Shown here piece by piece: positions 47,356-56,132 of a stretch of 64,000 bases of DNA. The notes under the pieces were generated by a model that saw only the letters and a program-made list of their open reading frames with translations, searched no databases and was not told the DNA's origin. The DNA comes from Streptomyces sannanensis (lineage in GTDB: Bacteria; Actinomycetota; Actinomycetes; Streptomycetales; Streptomycetaceae). The stretch lies in assembly GCF_039536205.1 (NCBI RefSeq), contig NZ_BAAAYL010000001.1:4154001-4218000 (forward strand). Reading direction: 5' to 3'. The translations under genes were made by a program, and so were the position numbers. How positions within the stretch are numbered: the first letter of the stretch is position 1; each line of letters opens with the position of its first letter.

Positions 47356-48309
47356 ATGGTGCATGACCACAGCTCACGGCCTCGCGTGTCACTGAACAGT
47401 TACGAAGAAGACATCCGGCTCATGCTCGCCCCGCGCCTCGCGTACTTCGCCGGGGTCGCCCGCCACGAGCACGTCACCCGGGCCGCGCACGAGCTGGGCG
47501 TCCCGCAGTCGACGCTCTCCCGCGCCATGGTCAGGCTCGAACAGGACCTGGGCGTCACCCTGTTCGCGCGCAAGGGCCGCACGGTCTCCCTCACCCCCGC
47601 CGGGCGTACCTTCCTCGCCTCCGCCGAGCGTGCCCTCACCGAGGTCGAGCGGGCCGCCGAGTCCGTACGCGCCGACGCCGACCCGGCGGCCGGCCGGGTC
47701 GCCTTCGGTTTCCTGCACACCATGGGCTCCGAAACCGTGCCCGAGCTGATCCGCGCCTTCCGCGTCGACCATCCCCGGGTGCGCTTCACGCTCGTACAGA
47801 ACTACGGCGAGGCGATGATCGAACGCCTCCGCGCCGGGGAGCTGGACCTCTGCCTCACCTCGCCGGTCCCCGACGCCCCTGATCTGGTCGCCCGCCGCCT
47901 CGACGAGCAGCGCCTGCGGCTCGTGGTCCCCGACGACCACCGCCTCGCCCGCCGCAAGCGCGTCCGCCTCGTCGAGGCGGCGGACGAAACCTTCGTCACC
48001 CTCGAGCCCGGCTACGGACTGCGCCGCATCACCGACGCTCTGTGCGCGGAGGCGGGATTCAAACCGCGCGTCGCGTTCGAGGGCGAGGAGATCGAGACCC
48101 TGCGCGGCCTGGTGGCCGCGGGCCTCGGCGTGGCGCTGCTGCCACCCCCGACGGTGGCCCGCCCGGATGTCGTCGAGCTGACGGTCACGGCGCCCCGCGC
48201 GGTCCGCGAGATCGGTGTCGCCTGGCTTGACGGCCACCCGGACACGGCCCCGGTGGCAGCCTTCAAGCGCTTCCTGCTGTCGCGCCGCGGCCATCTACGG
48301 GCGGGCTAG
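47356..48309 (+). CDS. LysR family transcriptional regulator
   Basis: A 317-residue LysR regulator. The N-terminal winged helix is LAYFAGVARHEHVTRAAHELGVPQSTLSRAMVRLEQDLGVTLFARKGRTVSLTPAG in outline (about 25-80), followed by the periplasmic-binding-protein-like effector domain (about 105-310). ATG 47356 is chosen. It is divergent from an MFS exporter, the usual setting for LysR control of efflux. Confidence 0.92.
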   Translation: MVHDHSSRPRVSLNSYEEDIRLMLAPRLAYFAGVARHEHVTRAAHELGVPQSTLSRAMVRLEQDLGVTLFARKGRTVSLTPAGRTFLASAERALTEVERAAESVRADADPAAGRVAFGFLHTMGSETVPELIRAFRVDHPRVRFTLVQNYGEAMIERLRAGELDLCLTSPVPDAPDLVARRLDEQRLRLVVPDDHRLARRKRVRLVEAADETFVTLEPGYGLRRITDALCAEAGFKPRVAFEGEEIETLRGLVAAGLGVALLPPPTVARPDVVELTVTAPRAVREIGVAWLDGHPDTAPVAAFKRFLLSRRGHLRAG

Positions 48310-48417
48310 TTGTTCTGTCCACGGAGGTTGGTGACAGGGTTCACGGTGGATGATCTTGAACGAGTGAGGGCCTTCCGGGTTCGGTGTTGCAGTCCCGCGT
48401 CGGGTAGGCCGGTGTGT

Positions 48418-48489
48418 CCGTCCTCAAGCTTCCCCAGCTACCTCCCTCAGCTACCCCTGGGGTGCCCCCAGAGGTGCCCCCCAGGACGG
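48418..48489. repeat. CCGTCCT/AGGACGG-bounded palindromic element, copy 1
   Basis: CCGTCCT (48418-48424) and AGGACGG (48483-48489) bound a region of CCCCAGCT and CCCCTGGGG repeats that folds on itself. A second copy is at 53017-53125. It lies in the 331-base region between the LysR gene and the convergent hydrolase; the rest of that region (48310-48417, 48490-48640) holds no gene I can support. Confidence 0.65.
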
Positions 48490-48640
48490 GCTCGTGTGAG
48501 TACGGCCCGGTGGTCCACAACCATGCCGCAGTCGAAGGGGGCCGCGCAGGGGGTGCTGTCCGAGCCCGGGGCGCCGCTCTCCGTGTGCTTGACCTGGACG
48601 GAGACCGGTAATCAGCCCGGGCGTGGCCCGCGGCAGCGCC

Positions 48641-49489
48641 TCAGCGGTGCAGGAGCGACCGCCCGAACCCCGCTGCCAGCGGCATCCGCAGCCCCAGCGG
48701 CGGTGGAGCCGCCAGCGCGTCGGCGACCGGCCGGGCGTACGACCGCGCGAACAGCGAGCAGGTCACGAAGTCCGCGGCCAGCGCCAGGACTTCGGCCCGG
48801 TGCTGGCGCAGCGCATGGCCGTCCGTGTGCACCTCGAACCGGCAGATGTCACGGTTCGCCTTCTTGACCCGCTCGGCCAGCCGGAACGACAACTCCGGGT
48901 CGGTCCGGGCGTCGTTGGTGCCGTGCACGATCAGCACGCGCCGGCCGGCGAGCTGCCTGACCGGCTCCGGCTCGGCCGCCATGTCGTCCTCGGGCAGCCA
49001 TGGGGCCATCGCCAGCACCGAGTTGACCGCCGGGTGCGCGGCGGCCCGCAGTGCCGCCCGGCCGCCCATGCCGTGGCCGACCAGGCACACCGGCACATCG
49101 CCGTAGCGCCGTACGGCCTCGTCCACCGCCCAGGCGGCGTCCGCGGCGAGCTGTGCGTCGGTGCCGTTCCAGCCACGGCAGCGGTACCGCACCAGATGGG
49201 CGACCAGCCCGTCCGCCGCCCCGGCCCGGGCCAGCGTGCGCGCCAGCGGGATCAACTCCGTGTAGGCGAAGGGCGAGGGCCGGCGCGTCGACACCGGCTC
49301 GCCGTCCGGCAGTACGAGCACCACGCCGCCCGCCGCGGAGCCGGGGTCGCCCGTGCTCACGGCCCGGCCGAGCCGGGCCCGTCGTGGGGACCGGCCCTCC
49401 TGTGACCTGTCCGCTTCCAGCAAGGCTCGATCCGATCCGGCGCGGCCGGGCGGGTGCCCCCACCACCGGGGCAGTGCGTTCTGTCCCAT
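48641..49489 (-). CDS. Alpha/beta hydrolase-fold protein with a missing nucleophile
   Basis: A 282-residue protein with the alpha/beta hydrolase layout: strand VCLV leading to the nucleophile elbow, VLIVHGTNDARTDPE with the acid, and HTDGHALRQH with the histidine. The elbow reads G138-H-G-M-G142, so the expected catalytic serine at 140 is glycine (codon GGC, read directly). It is probably inactive as a serine hydrolase, or uses another chemistry. The ATG 49489 start has no ribosome binding site; GTG in RAVSTGD (codon 44) is an alternative. Confidence 0.8.
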   Translation of the reverse strand: MGQNALPRWWGHPPGRAGSDRALLEADRSQEGRSPRRARLGRAVSTGDPGSAAGGVVLVLPDGEPVSTRRPSPFAYTELIPLARTLARAGAADGLVAHLVRYRCRGWNGTDAQLAADAAWAVDEAVRRYGDVPVCLVGHGMGGRAALRAAAHPAVNSVLAMAPWLPEDDMAAEPEPVRQLAGRRVLIVHGTNDARTDPELSFRLAERVKKANRDICRFEVHTDGHALRQHRAEVLALAADFVTCSLFARSYARPVADALAAPPPLGLRMPLAAGFGRSLLHR

Positions 49490-49564
49490 GGAGGAACAGT
49501 CTCAGAAGGCCGGGTGTACTCCACTCGTCCGGGCGGTCACTGTTACATATCGACACCGAGTTCT

Positions 49565-49576
49565 CTACGCGCGTAG
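49565..49576. promoter_or_regulatory. Nucleoside-regulon operator (add)
   Basis: CTACGCGCGTAG, perfect palindrome ending 16 bases before the adenosine deaminase ATG, with TTACAT and TTAGAG promoter-like hexamers around it. At this distance a bound repressor would block initiation. Confidence 0.85.
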
Positions 49577-49592
49577 GCGTTAGAGTGCCGAG

Positions 49593-50747
49593 ATGACGAG
49601 CCAGATTCCCCACCTGCCTACGTCGGACCAGATCCGCCGCGCCCCGAAGGTGTTGCTCCACGACCACCTCGACGGCGGGCTGCGCCCCGGCACGATCATC
49701 GATCTCGCCCGCGAGACGGGCTATGACGCTCTGCCCGAGACCGAGTCCGACAAGCTCGGCATCTGGTTCCACGAAGCCGCGGACTCGGGCTCGCTGGAAC
49801 GCTATCTGGAGACGTTCGCGCACACGTGCGCCGTCATGCAGACGAAGGAGGCGCTCTTCCGGGTCGCGTCGGAATGCGCCCAGGACCTCGCCGAGGACGG
49901 AGTCGTCTACGCCGAGGTCCGCTACGCCCCCGAGCAGCACCTCGAAAAGGGCCTCACCCTGGAAGGGGTCGTCGAGGCCGTCAACGCGGGCTTCCGGGAC
50001 GGCGAGAGGCGGGCCCGCGAGGGCGGCCACCGGATCAGGATCGGCGCCCTGCTCACCGCCATGCGGCACGCTGCCCGTGCCCTGGAGATCGCCGAACTGG
50101 CCAATCGCTACCGCGACATGGGCGTCGTGGGCTTCGACATCGCGGGAGCCGAGGCCGGCTTCCCGCCCACCCGGCATCTCGACGCCTTCGAGTACCTCAA
50201 GCGCGAGAACAACCACTTCACCATTCACGCGGGCGAGGCATTCGGTCTGCCGTCGATCTGGCAGGCGCTCCAGTGGTGCGGTGCCGACCGGCTGGGCCAC
50301 GGGGTGCGCATCATCGACGACATCGAGGTCGCCGAGGACGGGTCGGTGCGGCTGGGCCGCCTCGCCGCGTACGTACGGGACAAGCGCATCCCTCTGGAGA
50401 TGTGCCCGACCTCCAACCTCCAGACGGGCGCCGCCTCCTCGTATGCCGACCACCCCATCGGGCTGCTGCGCAGGCTGCACTTCCGCGCCACGGTGAACAC
50501 CGACAACCGGCTGATGAGCGGTACCAGCATGAGCCGTGAATTCGAGCATCTGGTCGGCACTTTCGGCTACACGCTCGACGACATGCAGTGGTTCACCGTC
50601 AACGCGATGAAATCGGCGTTCATCCCTTTTGATGAACGCCTCGCCATGATCAATGAAGTGATCAAGCCCGGCTACGCCGAGCTGAAGTCCGAATGGCTGT
50701 TCAGGCAGACCGCCACGACCAGCCAATACGCGCCCGAAGAGGGCTGA
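49593..50747 (+). CDS. add: Adenosine deaminase
   Basis: A 384-residue zinc enzyme converting adenosine and deoxyadenosine to inosine and deoxyinosine. Metal-site motif H23-D-H25-L-D-G, the H212-A-G-E215 motif with the catalytic Glu, LGHGVRI and the NTDNRLMS segment with metal-binding Asp are all present. It stands alone as a transcription unit under the CTACGCGCGTAG operator, apart from the uptake operon at 36-43 kb but apparently co-regulated with it. Confidence 0.95.
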   Translation: MTSQIPHLPTSDQIRRAPKVLLHDHLDGGLRPGTIIDLARETGYDALPETESDKLGIWFHEAADSGSLERYLETFAHTCAVMQTKEALFRVASECAQDLAEDGVVYAEVRYAPEQHLEKGLTLEGVVEAVNAGFRDGERRAREGGHRIRIGALLTAMRHAARALEIAELANRYRDMGVVGFDIAGAEAGFPPTRHLDAFEYLKRENNHFTIHAGEAFGLPSIWQALQWCGADRLGHGVRIIDDIEVAEDGSVRLGRLAAYVRDKRIPLEMCPTSNLQTGAASSYADHPIGLLRRLHFRATVNTDNRLMSGTSMSREFEHLVGTFGYTLDDMQWFTVNAMKSAFIPFDERLAMINEVIKPGYAELKSEWLFRQTATTSQYAPEEG

Positions 50748-50870
50748 CGGAACCTGCGCGAAGGCGGCCGGGAAGACGAAATTCCGGCCGCCTTCGGGTG
50801 TTTGCGGCGGGACACCGGCATGGCTAGCTTGCGTTGCCGCCCAATGTCCCCTTCGCAAGGACCGAATTCG

Positions 50871-51197
50871 ATGAAGAAGTCCGCCGCCAAGACTCTCGGC
50901 GTCGCCGCCCTCGGCGCCGCCTTCGCCGCGGCTGCCGCCGGCACCGCCTCGGCCGCCGCCCCTGCCACCCCCTCCCACACGCCCAACGCCCTGGACCGTG
51001 TCACCCAAGCGCTCCCCCTGAACAACGCCGTCGGCGGGGTGCAGGCCCAGAACGTGCTCGGCGCCACCAAGCTGCCCGCCGCCGCAGACGCGGCCGCGCC
51101 GCATGTACTGCCCGCCGTGGGCACCGCGACCCAGGCCGCGCCCGGTCTGCTCGGCGGACTGCCCGCCGGCCTGCCTCTGCCCGGACTGGGCGGCTGA
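50871..51197 (+). CDS. Small secreted protein
   Basis: A 108-residue protein with a clear signal peptide (MKKSAAKTLGVAALGAAFAA, cleavage after ASA near 28) and a mature part of about 80 residues rich in Ala, Leu, Pro and Gly, ending GLPLPGLGG. I do not recognise a domain; streptomycetes make many such small wall-region proteins. ATG 50871 with AAGGA upstream. The gene at 58317 is similar in size and design. Confidence 0.75.
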   Translation: MKKSAAKTLGVAALGAAFAAAAAGTASAAAPATPSHTPNALDRVTQALPLNNAVGGVQAQNVLGATKLPAAADAAAPHVLPAVGTATQAAPGLLGGLPAGLPLPGLGG

Positions 51198-51213
51198 GCG
51201 ATCACACGCAACA

Positions 51214-51244
51214 ACGGGGCGCGCACCATGGGTGTGCGCCCCGT
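51214..51244 (+). terminator. Terminator after the small secreted protein
   Basis: ACGGGGCGCGCACC (51214-51227) pairs with GGTGTGCGCCCCGT (51231-51244), 14 bp with one G-U and a three-base loop. It lies between the small secreted protein and the lipoprotein genes. Confidence 0.8.
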
Positions 51245-51274
51245 GGCGCGTCAGGAACGAAGGGGAAGGAAACA

Positions 51275-51982
51275 GTGACCGTGACCATGCGCAGGAAGGC
51301 GCCCGTCGCGGCGGTGCTCGTACTCCTGCTGGCCACCGCATGCGGCGCCGAGGGCTCCGGGCAGGACGCGGGGAGCGACGACAGGACCGGCAGCGGCGGC
51401 ACGAGCGCCCTCGACCGGGCCGCGCTCGCCGCGGCCGATCTGCCCGGCTATCAGGTCTCGGCGACAAAGCCCGGCGCCGCGTCCGAAGGCCGGCCGGCCG
51501 CCGACCGGGCGAAGTGCCAGCCGCTCGCCGACGTCATGGGCGACCGGCCGAGTCCCACGGCCGGCGAGACCGTCACCCGGGGCATCGGCTCCACCAGGTA
51601 TCCGGGACTCGCCGTCTCCGCCTCGCTCAGCGCGTACACCGAAGCGGACGCCCGGAAGCTGATCAAGGACCTCGATGCGGCGGTGGGGGAGTGCGGCACG
51701 GGCTTCGGTGTGAAGCTCGCCGGCAAGGACGGTGCGTACGAGGACGTCAAGGCACAGCCCTACCGGGTCGGCGGCGACGAGTCGGTCAGCTGGACCCTCA
51801 CCGCCGCCGCCAAGAACGTCACCGCCCCCGTCCATATGGTCGTGGTCCGCGAAGGCACCACCGTGGTACGGCTCATGGCCCTCGACGTCACCGGCGGCCA
51901 GCAACCGCGTCCCAGGACGGAGGTGCCGCGCGAGGTCGCCGACAAGCAGTTGGCCAAGCTGGCCGGGGCACCGGTGGGCTGA
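51275..51982 (+). CDS. Lipoprotein of unknown function
   Basis: A 235-residue lipoprotein (lipobox LATAC, then an Asp/Gly/Ser-rich linker). The mature domain has two cysteines (AKCQPLADVMGDR and GECGTGFG) and a strand-rich pattern reminiscent of LpqN/LppX-like or sensor-type lipoproteins, but I cannot name it. GTG 51275 follows GGGAAGGAAAC. It is convergent with the PspC-domain gene, seven bases apart. Confidence 0.78.
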   Translation: MTVTMRRKAPVAAVLVLLLATACGAEGSGQDAGSDDRTGSGGTSALDRAALAAADLPGYQVSATKPGAASEGRPAADRAKCQPLADVMGDRPSPTAGETVTRGIGSTRYPGLAVSASLSAYTEADARKLIKDLDAAVGECGTGFGVKLAGKDGAYEDVKAQPYRVGGDESVSWTLTAAAKNVTAPVHMVVVREGTTVVRLMALDVTGGQQPRPRTEVPREVADKQLAKLAGAPVG

Positions 51983-51989
51983 CCCGCGC

Positions 51990-52190
51990 CTACCAGCTCG
52001 ACGTCGCCGTCTTCTCCTCCGGCAGGAGTATCCACAGCGCCAGGTAGAGCAGGAACTGCGGGCCGGGCAGCAGACACGACACCAGGAAGATCACCCGCAT
52101 CGTGGTCGCCGAGGTGCCGAAGCGCCGGGCCAGCGCCGCGCACACTCCGCCGATCACGCGTCCGTCACGGGGGCGGGCAAGGGCGGTCAT
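51990..52190 (-). CDS. PspC domain-containing protein
   Basis: A 66-residue protein that is a bare PspC domain: RPRDGRVIGGVCAALARRFG (about 6-25), then TTMRVIFLVSCLLPGPQFLLY membrane segment and ILLPEE end. PspC-type proteins sit in the membrane and are linked to envelope stress. ATG 52188-52190 with GGAG eight bases upstream. Confidence 0.88.
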   Translation of the reverse strand: MTALARPRDGRVIGGVCAALARRFGTSATTMRVIFLVSCLLPGPQFLLYLALWILLPEEKTATSSW

Positions 52191-52329
52191 GGCAGTCTCC
52201 GTTTCTTTCGGCGCTCGGGTTGCCTCCGGGGCGCTGAAGCGAGTGCCCTCCGTTTCGGCACTCGCGCGCCCCTTCGGCTCACTCGCCGCCTGGGCTTGGG
52301 GGGGCCGCTTCTTCGTGCTCCCCGATGCC

Positions 52330-52920
52330 TCAATTCTGGGTTCGCGAAGCGGGCAGGGCGTCGCTCCACGGAGCGATCCCGACCCTGGGAATCGTCGGGG
52401 TCGAACCCTGACTCCGGTCCTCCCCGGGCAGGGGTGCTCCCTCCCCCCGGGTGCGCCGCCTGCGGCGCAGCGCGGCACGCCCCGCCGGGACGACCGCGAC
52501 ATGCACCAGGACCACCCCGGCCGTGTTCAGCAGCAGCGAGTCGATGTCGACGACCTGGCCGGGCACAGCGGTCTGCAGCAGTTCGATCCCCATGGAGATC
52601 AGCGCGCCCGCGGCGGCCGTTCGCGCGAGCGAGAGCAGCGGCGAGACGAAGAGCCGCCCGCCCGCGAGCGGCAGCAGCACGCCCAGCGGTGCCAGCAGCA
52701 TCACTTCCCCGCCGATCCGGCGTGCCGCCTCGACCGGCGCGAGTGTCAGCATCGCCCTTATCCCGGCGAGGGGCTGCCAGTTCGGCGCGGTGACCCACAT
52801 GACGTCCAGCGGGCGCAGCGTCAGCCATCCCACGAGCAGCAGATGAGCGAGGAGGAGCGAGAGCCCCGCCACACGAAGGGACCGGATGACGGCGCTGCCG
52901 TCCGAACCATGACGCTGCAC
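52330..52920 (-). CDS. VanZ family membrane protein
   Basis: A 196-residue VanZ-like protein with four to five membrane segments; the family block GIELLQTAVPGQVVDIDSLLLNTAGVVLV (read across about residues 115-140) is clear. VanZ proteins are associated with glycopeptide (teicoplanin) tolerance in some bacteria; most homologues are uncharacterised. The last 40 residues are hydrophilic. Start: GTG 52918-52920 or TTG three codons earlier. Confidence 0.85.
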   Translation of the reverse strand: MQRHGSDGSAVIRSLRVAGLSLLLAHLLLVGWLTLRPLDVMWVTAPNWQPLAGIRAMLTLAPVEAARRIGGEVMLLAPLGVLLPLAGGRLFVSPLLSLARTAAAGALISMGIELLQTAVPGQVVDIDSLLLNTAGVVLVHVAVVPAGRAALRRRRRTRGEGAPLPGEDRSQGSTPTIPRVGIAPWSDALPASRTQN

Positions 52921-53016
52921 GCCCCTCAAGACGCACCTCGCGGCAGGATCGGTTCCGTGAGGTGCTGCGCGGCGCTGCGGGGTGTGGCGACGCCCCCGCC
53001 GAGTGAACCTCGGTGT

Positions 53017-53125
53017 CCGTCCTCAACCTCCCCCAGCTGCCTCCCCCAGCTGCCTCCCCCAGCTGCCCCCAGGGGCGCCCCCAGGGGTGTATCCAGGGGT
53101 GTATCCAGGGGTGCATTCAGGACGG
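53017..53125. repeat. CCGTCCT/AGGACGG-bounded palindromic element, copy 2
   Basis: CCGTCCT (53017-53023) and AGGACGG (53119-53125) enclose three copies of a CCCCCAGCTGCCTC-like unit and three of CAGGGGTGTATC/CATT. Similar to the element at 48418-48489. It lies between the VanZ gene and the afsQ-linked lipoprotein and overlaps only the out-of-frame tail of the latter. Confidence 0.65.
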
Positions 53126-53839
53126 GCTGGAGTGGGCGCCCTCCGCGCTGTGGGCCGGTGTGCCTGCCCTCAAGGGCTGGGCGGGCTCGGGCGGACGTGC
53201 TCGGCCTCCTCGGCGCCCCTCGTGCCTCAGGTGCCTGCCGTGCCCGTGGTCGATCCCGCCGGGGTGTCGCCGGGGCGGGACAGGAGGGTGGGCGTGCACG
53301 TGTAGCCGCGGGGGGGCCGCGTTGCCGGGGCCGGCCAGCAGCACCGTGCCGTCGGCCGTCGCCGTGCTGCCGCCTTCCGCGTAGGTGCAGATGATCTGCG
53401 ACAGCGCGAAGGCCGGCAGGTCCCCGGGGTCCTTGCTGAGCCGCAGCGTGCCCTCGGGATCGCCCTCCCGGCCCGCCGTCACCTGCAGCCCGGCCGGGAC
53501 ATCGGTGGAGACCCCGGCGGCCTTCTCGGTGGCCGGGGTTTCCCGTCGCAGTTCGTGCAGCAGCGTCCGTGCCAGGCGCACCCGGTCGGTGTCCCCGCCC
53601 TCCGGTGCGGGTACCCGGCGTTCGACCTGGACCAGTTGGGAGCCGCACACCAGCCGTACCCGGACGGATATCCGGTCGGACGATGCCGTGGTCCCGTCCC
53701 GTGGCACCTCGCAGGAGACCCGCGACGGCGCCGCCCCCGCGTCGACCGGCACACCGGTGGACCGGATGCCGCAGCCGGCGAGGCCGAGGACGCCGAGTGC
53801 GGCGGTACCCAGGAGGGCGGCGAGCTTCTTCGTGGTCAC
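53117..53839 (-). CDS. AfsQ-linked lipoprotein, probably frameshifted near its 3' end
   Basis: A lipoprotein (lipobox LAGC at C23) translationally coupled to afsQ2: its GTG overlaps the afsQ2 stop by four bases. As written the frame gives 240 residues, but after residue 175 it becomes an Arg/His/Pro-rich tail. Removing one base from the run of seven G (53310-53316) gives APRGYTCTPTLLSRPG and a stop at 53227-53229, about 203 residues, restoring a cysteine that can pair with that in IICTYAEGG. A homopolymer error or real frameshift is likely. It resembles the lipoprotein gene beside afsQ2 in S. coelicolor; possibly an accessory sensor of the two-component system. Confidence 0.8.
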   Translation of the reverse strand: MTTKKLAALLGTAALGVLGLAGCGIRSTGVPVDAGAAPSRVSCEVPRDGTTASSDRISVRVRLVCGSQLVQVERRVPAPEGGDTDRVRLARTLLHELRRETPATEKAAGVSTDVPAGLQVTAGREGDPEGTLRLSKDPGDLPAFALSQIICTYAEGGSTATADGTVLLAGPGNAAPPRLHVHAHPPVPPRRHPGGIDHGHGRHLRHEGRRGGRARPPEPAQPLRAGTPAHSAEGAHSSPS

Positions 53840-55335
53840 TTCGCGCCGCCTTCCTGGTTGTCCTCGGCGAGCCGCGAGGCGTCGCGGGGCAGCCGCAGTA
53901 CGAATTCGGCGCCGCCCTCGGGCGCGTTGTCCGCTGTGATGTCACCGCCGTGGATATGGGCGTTCTCCATCGCGATGGAGAGGCTGAGGCCGCTGCCGTC
54001 GGAACGCGGCCGGGAGGCGCTCGCCTTGTAGAAGCGGTCGAAGACATGCGGGAGCACGTCCTCGGGGATGCCGGGCCCGTTGTCCCGTACGGCGATCACC
54101 AGTTCCTCGCCCTCCGGGCGGACCGAGACCCGCACCGGGGAGCCGCCGTGCTTGAGGGCGTTGCCGATGAGATTCGCCAGGATCACGTCGAGCCGGCGCG
54201 GGTCGAGCCGCGCCATGATGCCGCGCTCGGCGTCCAGCTCCACCGCGTCCAGCCAGGCACGGGCGTCGATGCAGGCGGTGATCTGGTCGGCGATGTCCAC
54301 ATCGTCGAGGACCAGCCGGGCCGTACCCGCGTCGAAGCGGGTGACCTCCATCAGGTTCTCCACCAGTGTGTTCAGACGCCGTGTCTCGCTCACCACCAGC
54401 TGCACGGCCGGCGCGATCATCGGGTCGAGGCTGTCCTGCTCCTCCTCCAGCACCTCGGTCACCGCGGTGATGGCGGTCAGCGGGGTGCGCAGCTCGTGCG
54501 ACATGTCGGCGACGAAGCGGCGGCTTGCCTCCTCCCGCGCGCTCATGTCGGCGACCTTCTTCTCCAGGGCCTCAGCGGTCCTGTTGAACGTACGTGAGAG
54601 ATCGGCGAGTTCGTCCGTCCCGGAGACCCTGAGCCGGACGTCGAGCTGGCCCTCGCCGAGCCGCCGGGCCGCCTCGCCGAGCCGCTGCACCGGCTTGAGC
54701 ACGGTGCCCGCGGCGGCCTGCGCGAGCAGCGCGGAGCCGAGCAGCGCGAGGCCACTGGCGATGCCCAGCGACCAGGCGAGCGAGTTGAGGTCCTGCCGCT
54801 CCTTGTCGAGCGAGGTCAGCATGTACCCGGTCGGCCCGCCGCCGATGATCTTCGTGCCGCCCACCAGATAGGGCTTGCCGCGCAGCGCGATCCGCTGCCA
54901 GAAGAGGTGGTACGGGTAGGCGTTGCCCTCGGAGATCCGCTGCTTCTCGTCCACCGCCCCGGTGAGGGAGGCCGGTACGTCCTTGACCGTGAAGGCGTCC
55001 GTGTCCGACGCGCCCACGATCGACTGCCCGTCGGGCCGCCGGTCCACCAGCACCACGTCGTACGCGGGGTTGCTGCTGCGCGCCATCTGCTCGGCCGTGA
55101 GCTGCAGTTCCTCCGCGGTCGGCTGCAGGGGCAGCGAGGCGGCCCGGTTCTGCATCTCCTGCCGGAAGTCCCCGAGCGCCGTGTCCTGGGTACGCGTCAG
55201 CACGGCCTCACGGTTGAGCCAGTACGCGATGCCGGACGCGGAGACAGCAGCCGTCAGCGCGACGAGCCCGAAGACGACGACAAGCCGCAGCCGCAGACTG
55301 GTCCAGCGCAGACCGGCGAGTATCGCCTTCTTCAC
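53836..55335 (-). CDS. afsQ2: Sensor histidine kinase AfsQ2
   Basis: A 499-residue kinase: membrane segment one (about 17-40), extracellular sensor (about 41-186), membrane segment two (about 187-209), HAMP (about 210-262), HisKA with H280 in ADMSHELRTPLTAI, and HATPase with N-box LIGNALKHGG, DNGPGIP and SDGSGLSLSIA. It pairs with AfsQ1, a system that in S. coelicolor responds to nitrogen (glutamate) conditions and controls antibiotic and nitrogen genes. GTG 55333-55335, 18 bases after afsQ1. Identified by arrangement with sigQ and by sequence. Confidence 0.92.
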   Translation of the reverse strand: MKKAILAGLRWTSLRLRLVVVFGLVALTAAVSASGIAYWLNREAVLTRTQDTALGDFRQEMQNRAASLPLQPTAEELQLTAEQMARSSNPAYDVVLVDRRPDGQSIVGASDTDAFTVKDVPASLTGAVDEKQRISEGNAYPYHLFWQRIALRGKPYLVGGTKIIGGGPTGYMLTSLDKERQDLNSLAWSLGIASGLALLGSALLAQAAAGTVLKPVQRLGEAARRLGEGQLDVRLRVSGTDELADLSRTFNRTAEALEKKVADMSAREEASRRFVADMSHELRTPLTAITAVTEVLEEEQDSLDPMIAPAVQLVVSETRRLNTLVENLMEVTRFDAGTARLVLDDVDIADQITACIDARAWLDAVELDAERGIMARLDPRRLDVILANLIGNALKHGGSPVRVSVRPEGEELVIAVRDNGPGIPEDVLPHVFDRFYKASASRPRSDGSGLSLSIAMENAHIHGGDITADNAPEGGAEFVLRLPRDASRLAEDNQEGGAK

Positions 55336-55353
55336 TTGGCCTCTTCACTGAAA

Positions 55354-56031
55354 TTACTGAGGAGCGTCCAGCCGGTAGCCGACGCCGCGGACGGTACGGA
55401 TCAGCGTCGGCGAGGACGGGACGTCCTCGACCTTCGCCCGCAGCCGCTGGACACACGCGTCCACCAGCCGCGAGTCCCCGAGGTAGTCGTGCTCCCACAC
55501 CAGCCGCAGCAACTGCTGACGGGACAGTGCCTGCCCCGGCCGCCGGCTGAGCTCCAGCAGCAGCCGCAGCTCGGTCGGGGTCAGCTGGAGATCCTCACCG
55601 TTCTTGGTGACCGTCATCGCCGCCCGGTCGATGACCACGTTCCCGAAGGCCGCCGAGTCCGTCGCCTCGCGCTCGCCGCGCCGCAGTACGGCCCGGATCC
55701 GCGCGTCCAGCACCCTGCCCTGCACCGGTTTGACGACATAGTCGTCCGCGCCGGACTCCAGGCCCACCACGACGTCGATGTCGTCGCTACGGGCGGTCAG
55801 CAGGATGATCGGCAGTTGGTCGGTCCGCCGGATACGGCGGCACACCTCGAAACCGTCGATGCCGGGCAGCATCACATCCAGCACCACCAGGTCGGGCCGC
55901 TGCTCGCGCAGCAGCTTCAGACCGTCCTCGCCGGTCGCGGCGGTGGCCACCTTGTGGCCCTGGCGCGACAGAGAGAGTTCGAGGGCTGTGCGGATGGCGT
56001 CGTCGTCCTCGATCAGCAACAGGAAAGGCAC
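55354..56031 (-). CDS. afsQ1: Response regulator AfsQ1
   Basis: A 225-residue OmpR/PhoB-type regulator. Receiver domain 1-115: D10/D11 acids, phospho-acceptor D52 in VVLDVMLPG, T79 and K101 (YVVKP). Winged-helix DNA-binding domain about 128-222 (LTPTELRLLLELSRRPGQALSR, ending VRGVGYRL). GTG 56029-56031. It is divergent from sigQ; between them are a 59-bp repeat array and a GTnAC-N6-GTnAC box, the consensus described for AfsQ1 binding in S. coelicolor. Confidence 0.94.
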   Translation of the reverse strand: MPFLLLIEDDDAIRTALELSLSRQGHKVATAATGEDGLKLLREQRPDLVVLDVMLPGIDGFEVCRRIRRTDQLPIILLTARSDDIDVVVGLESGADDYVVKPVQGRVLDARIRAVLRRGEREATDSAAFGNVVIDRAAMTVTKNGEDLQLTPTELRLLLELSRRPGQALSRQQLLRLVWEHDYLGDSRLVDACVQRLRAKVEDVPSSPTLIRTVRGVGYRLDAPQ

Positions 56032-56132
56032 GGCCTCATTCTGGCCCATGGGGCCGGGGAGTTCGACCGGCGGCCGAATGACATCGGTGGTGCCGCGGAT
56101 GCCCTGGCCCCCAGCAGGGCATCCGTCCGCCC

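Noticed and set aside
48310..48417. Possible insertion-sequence end after the LysR gene
   Set aside because: The segment felt familiar but I can identify neither inverted ends nor transposase coding sequence.
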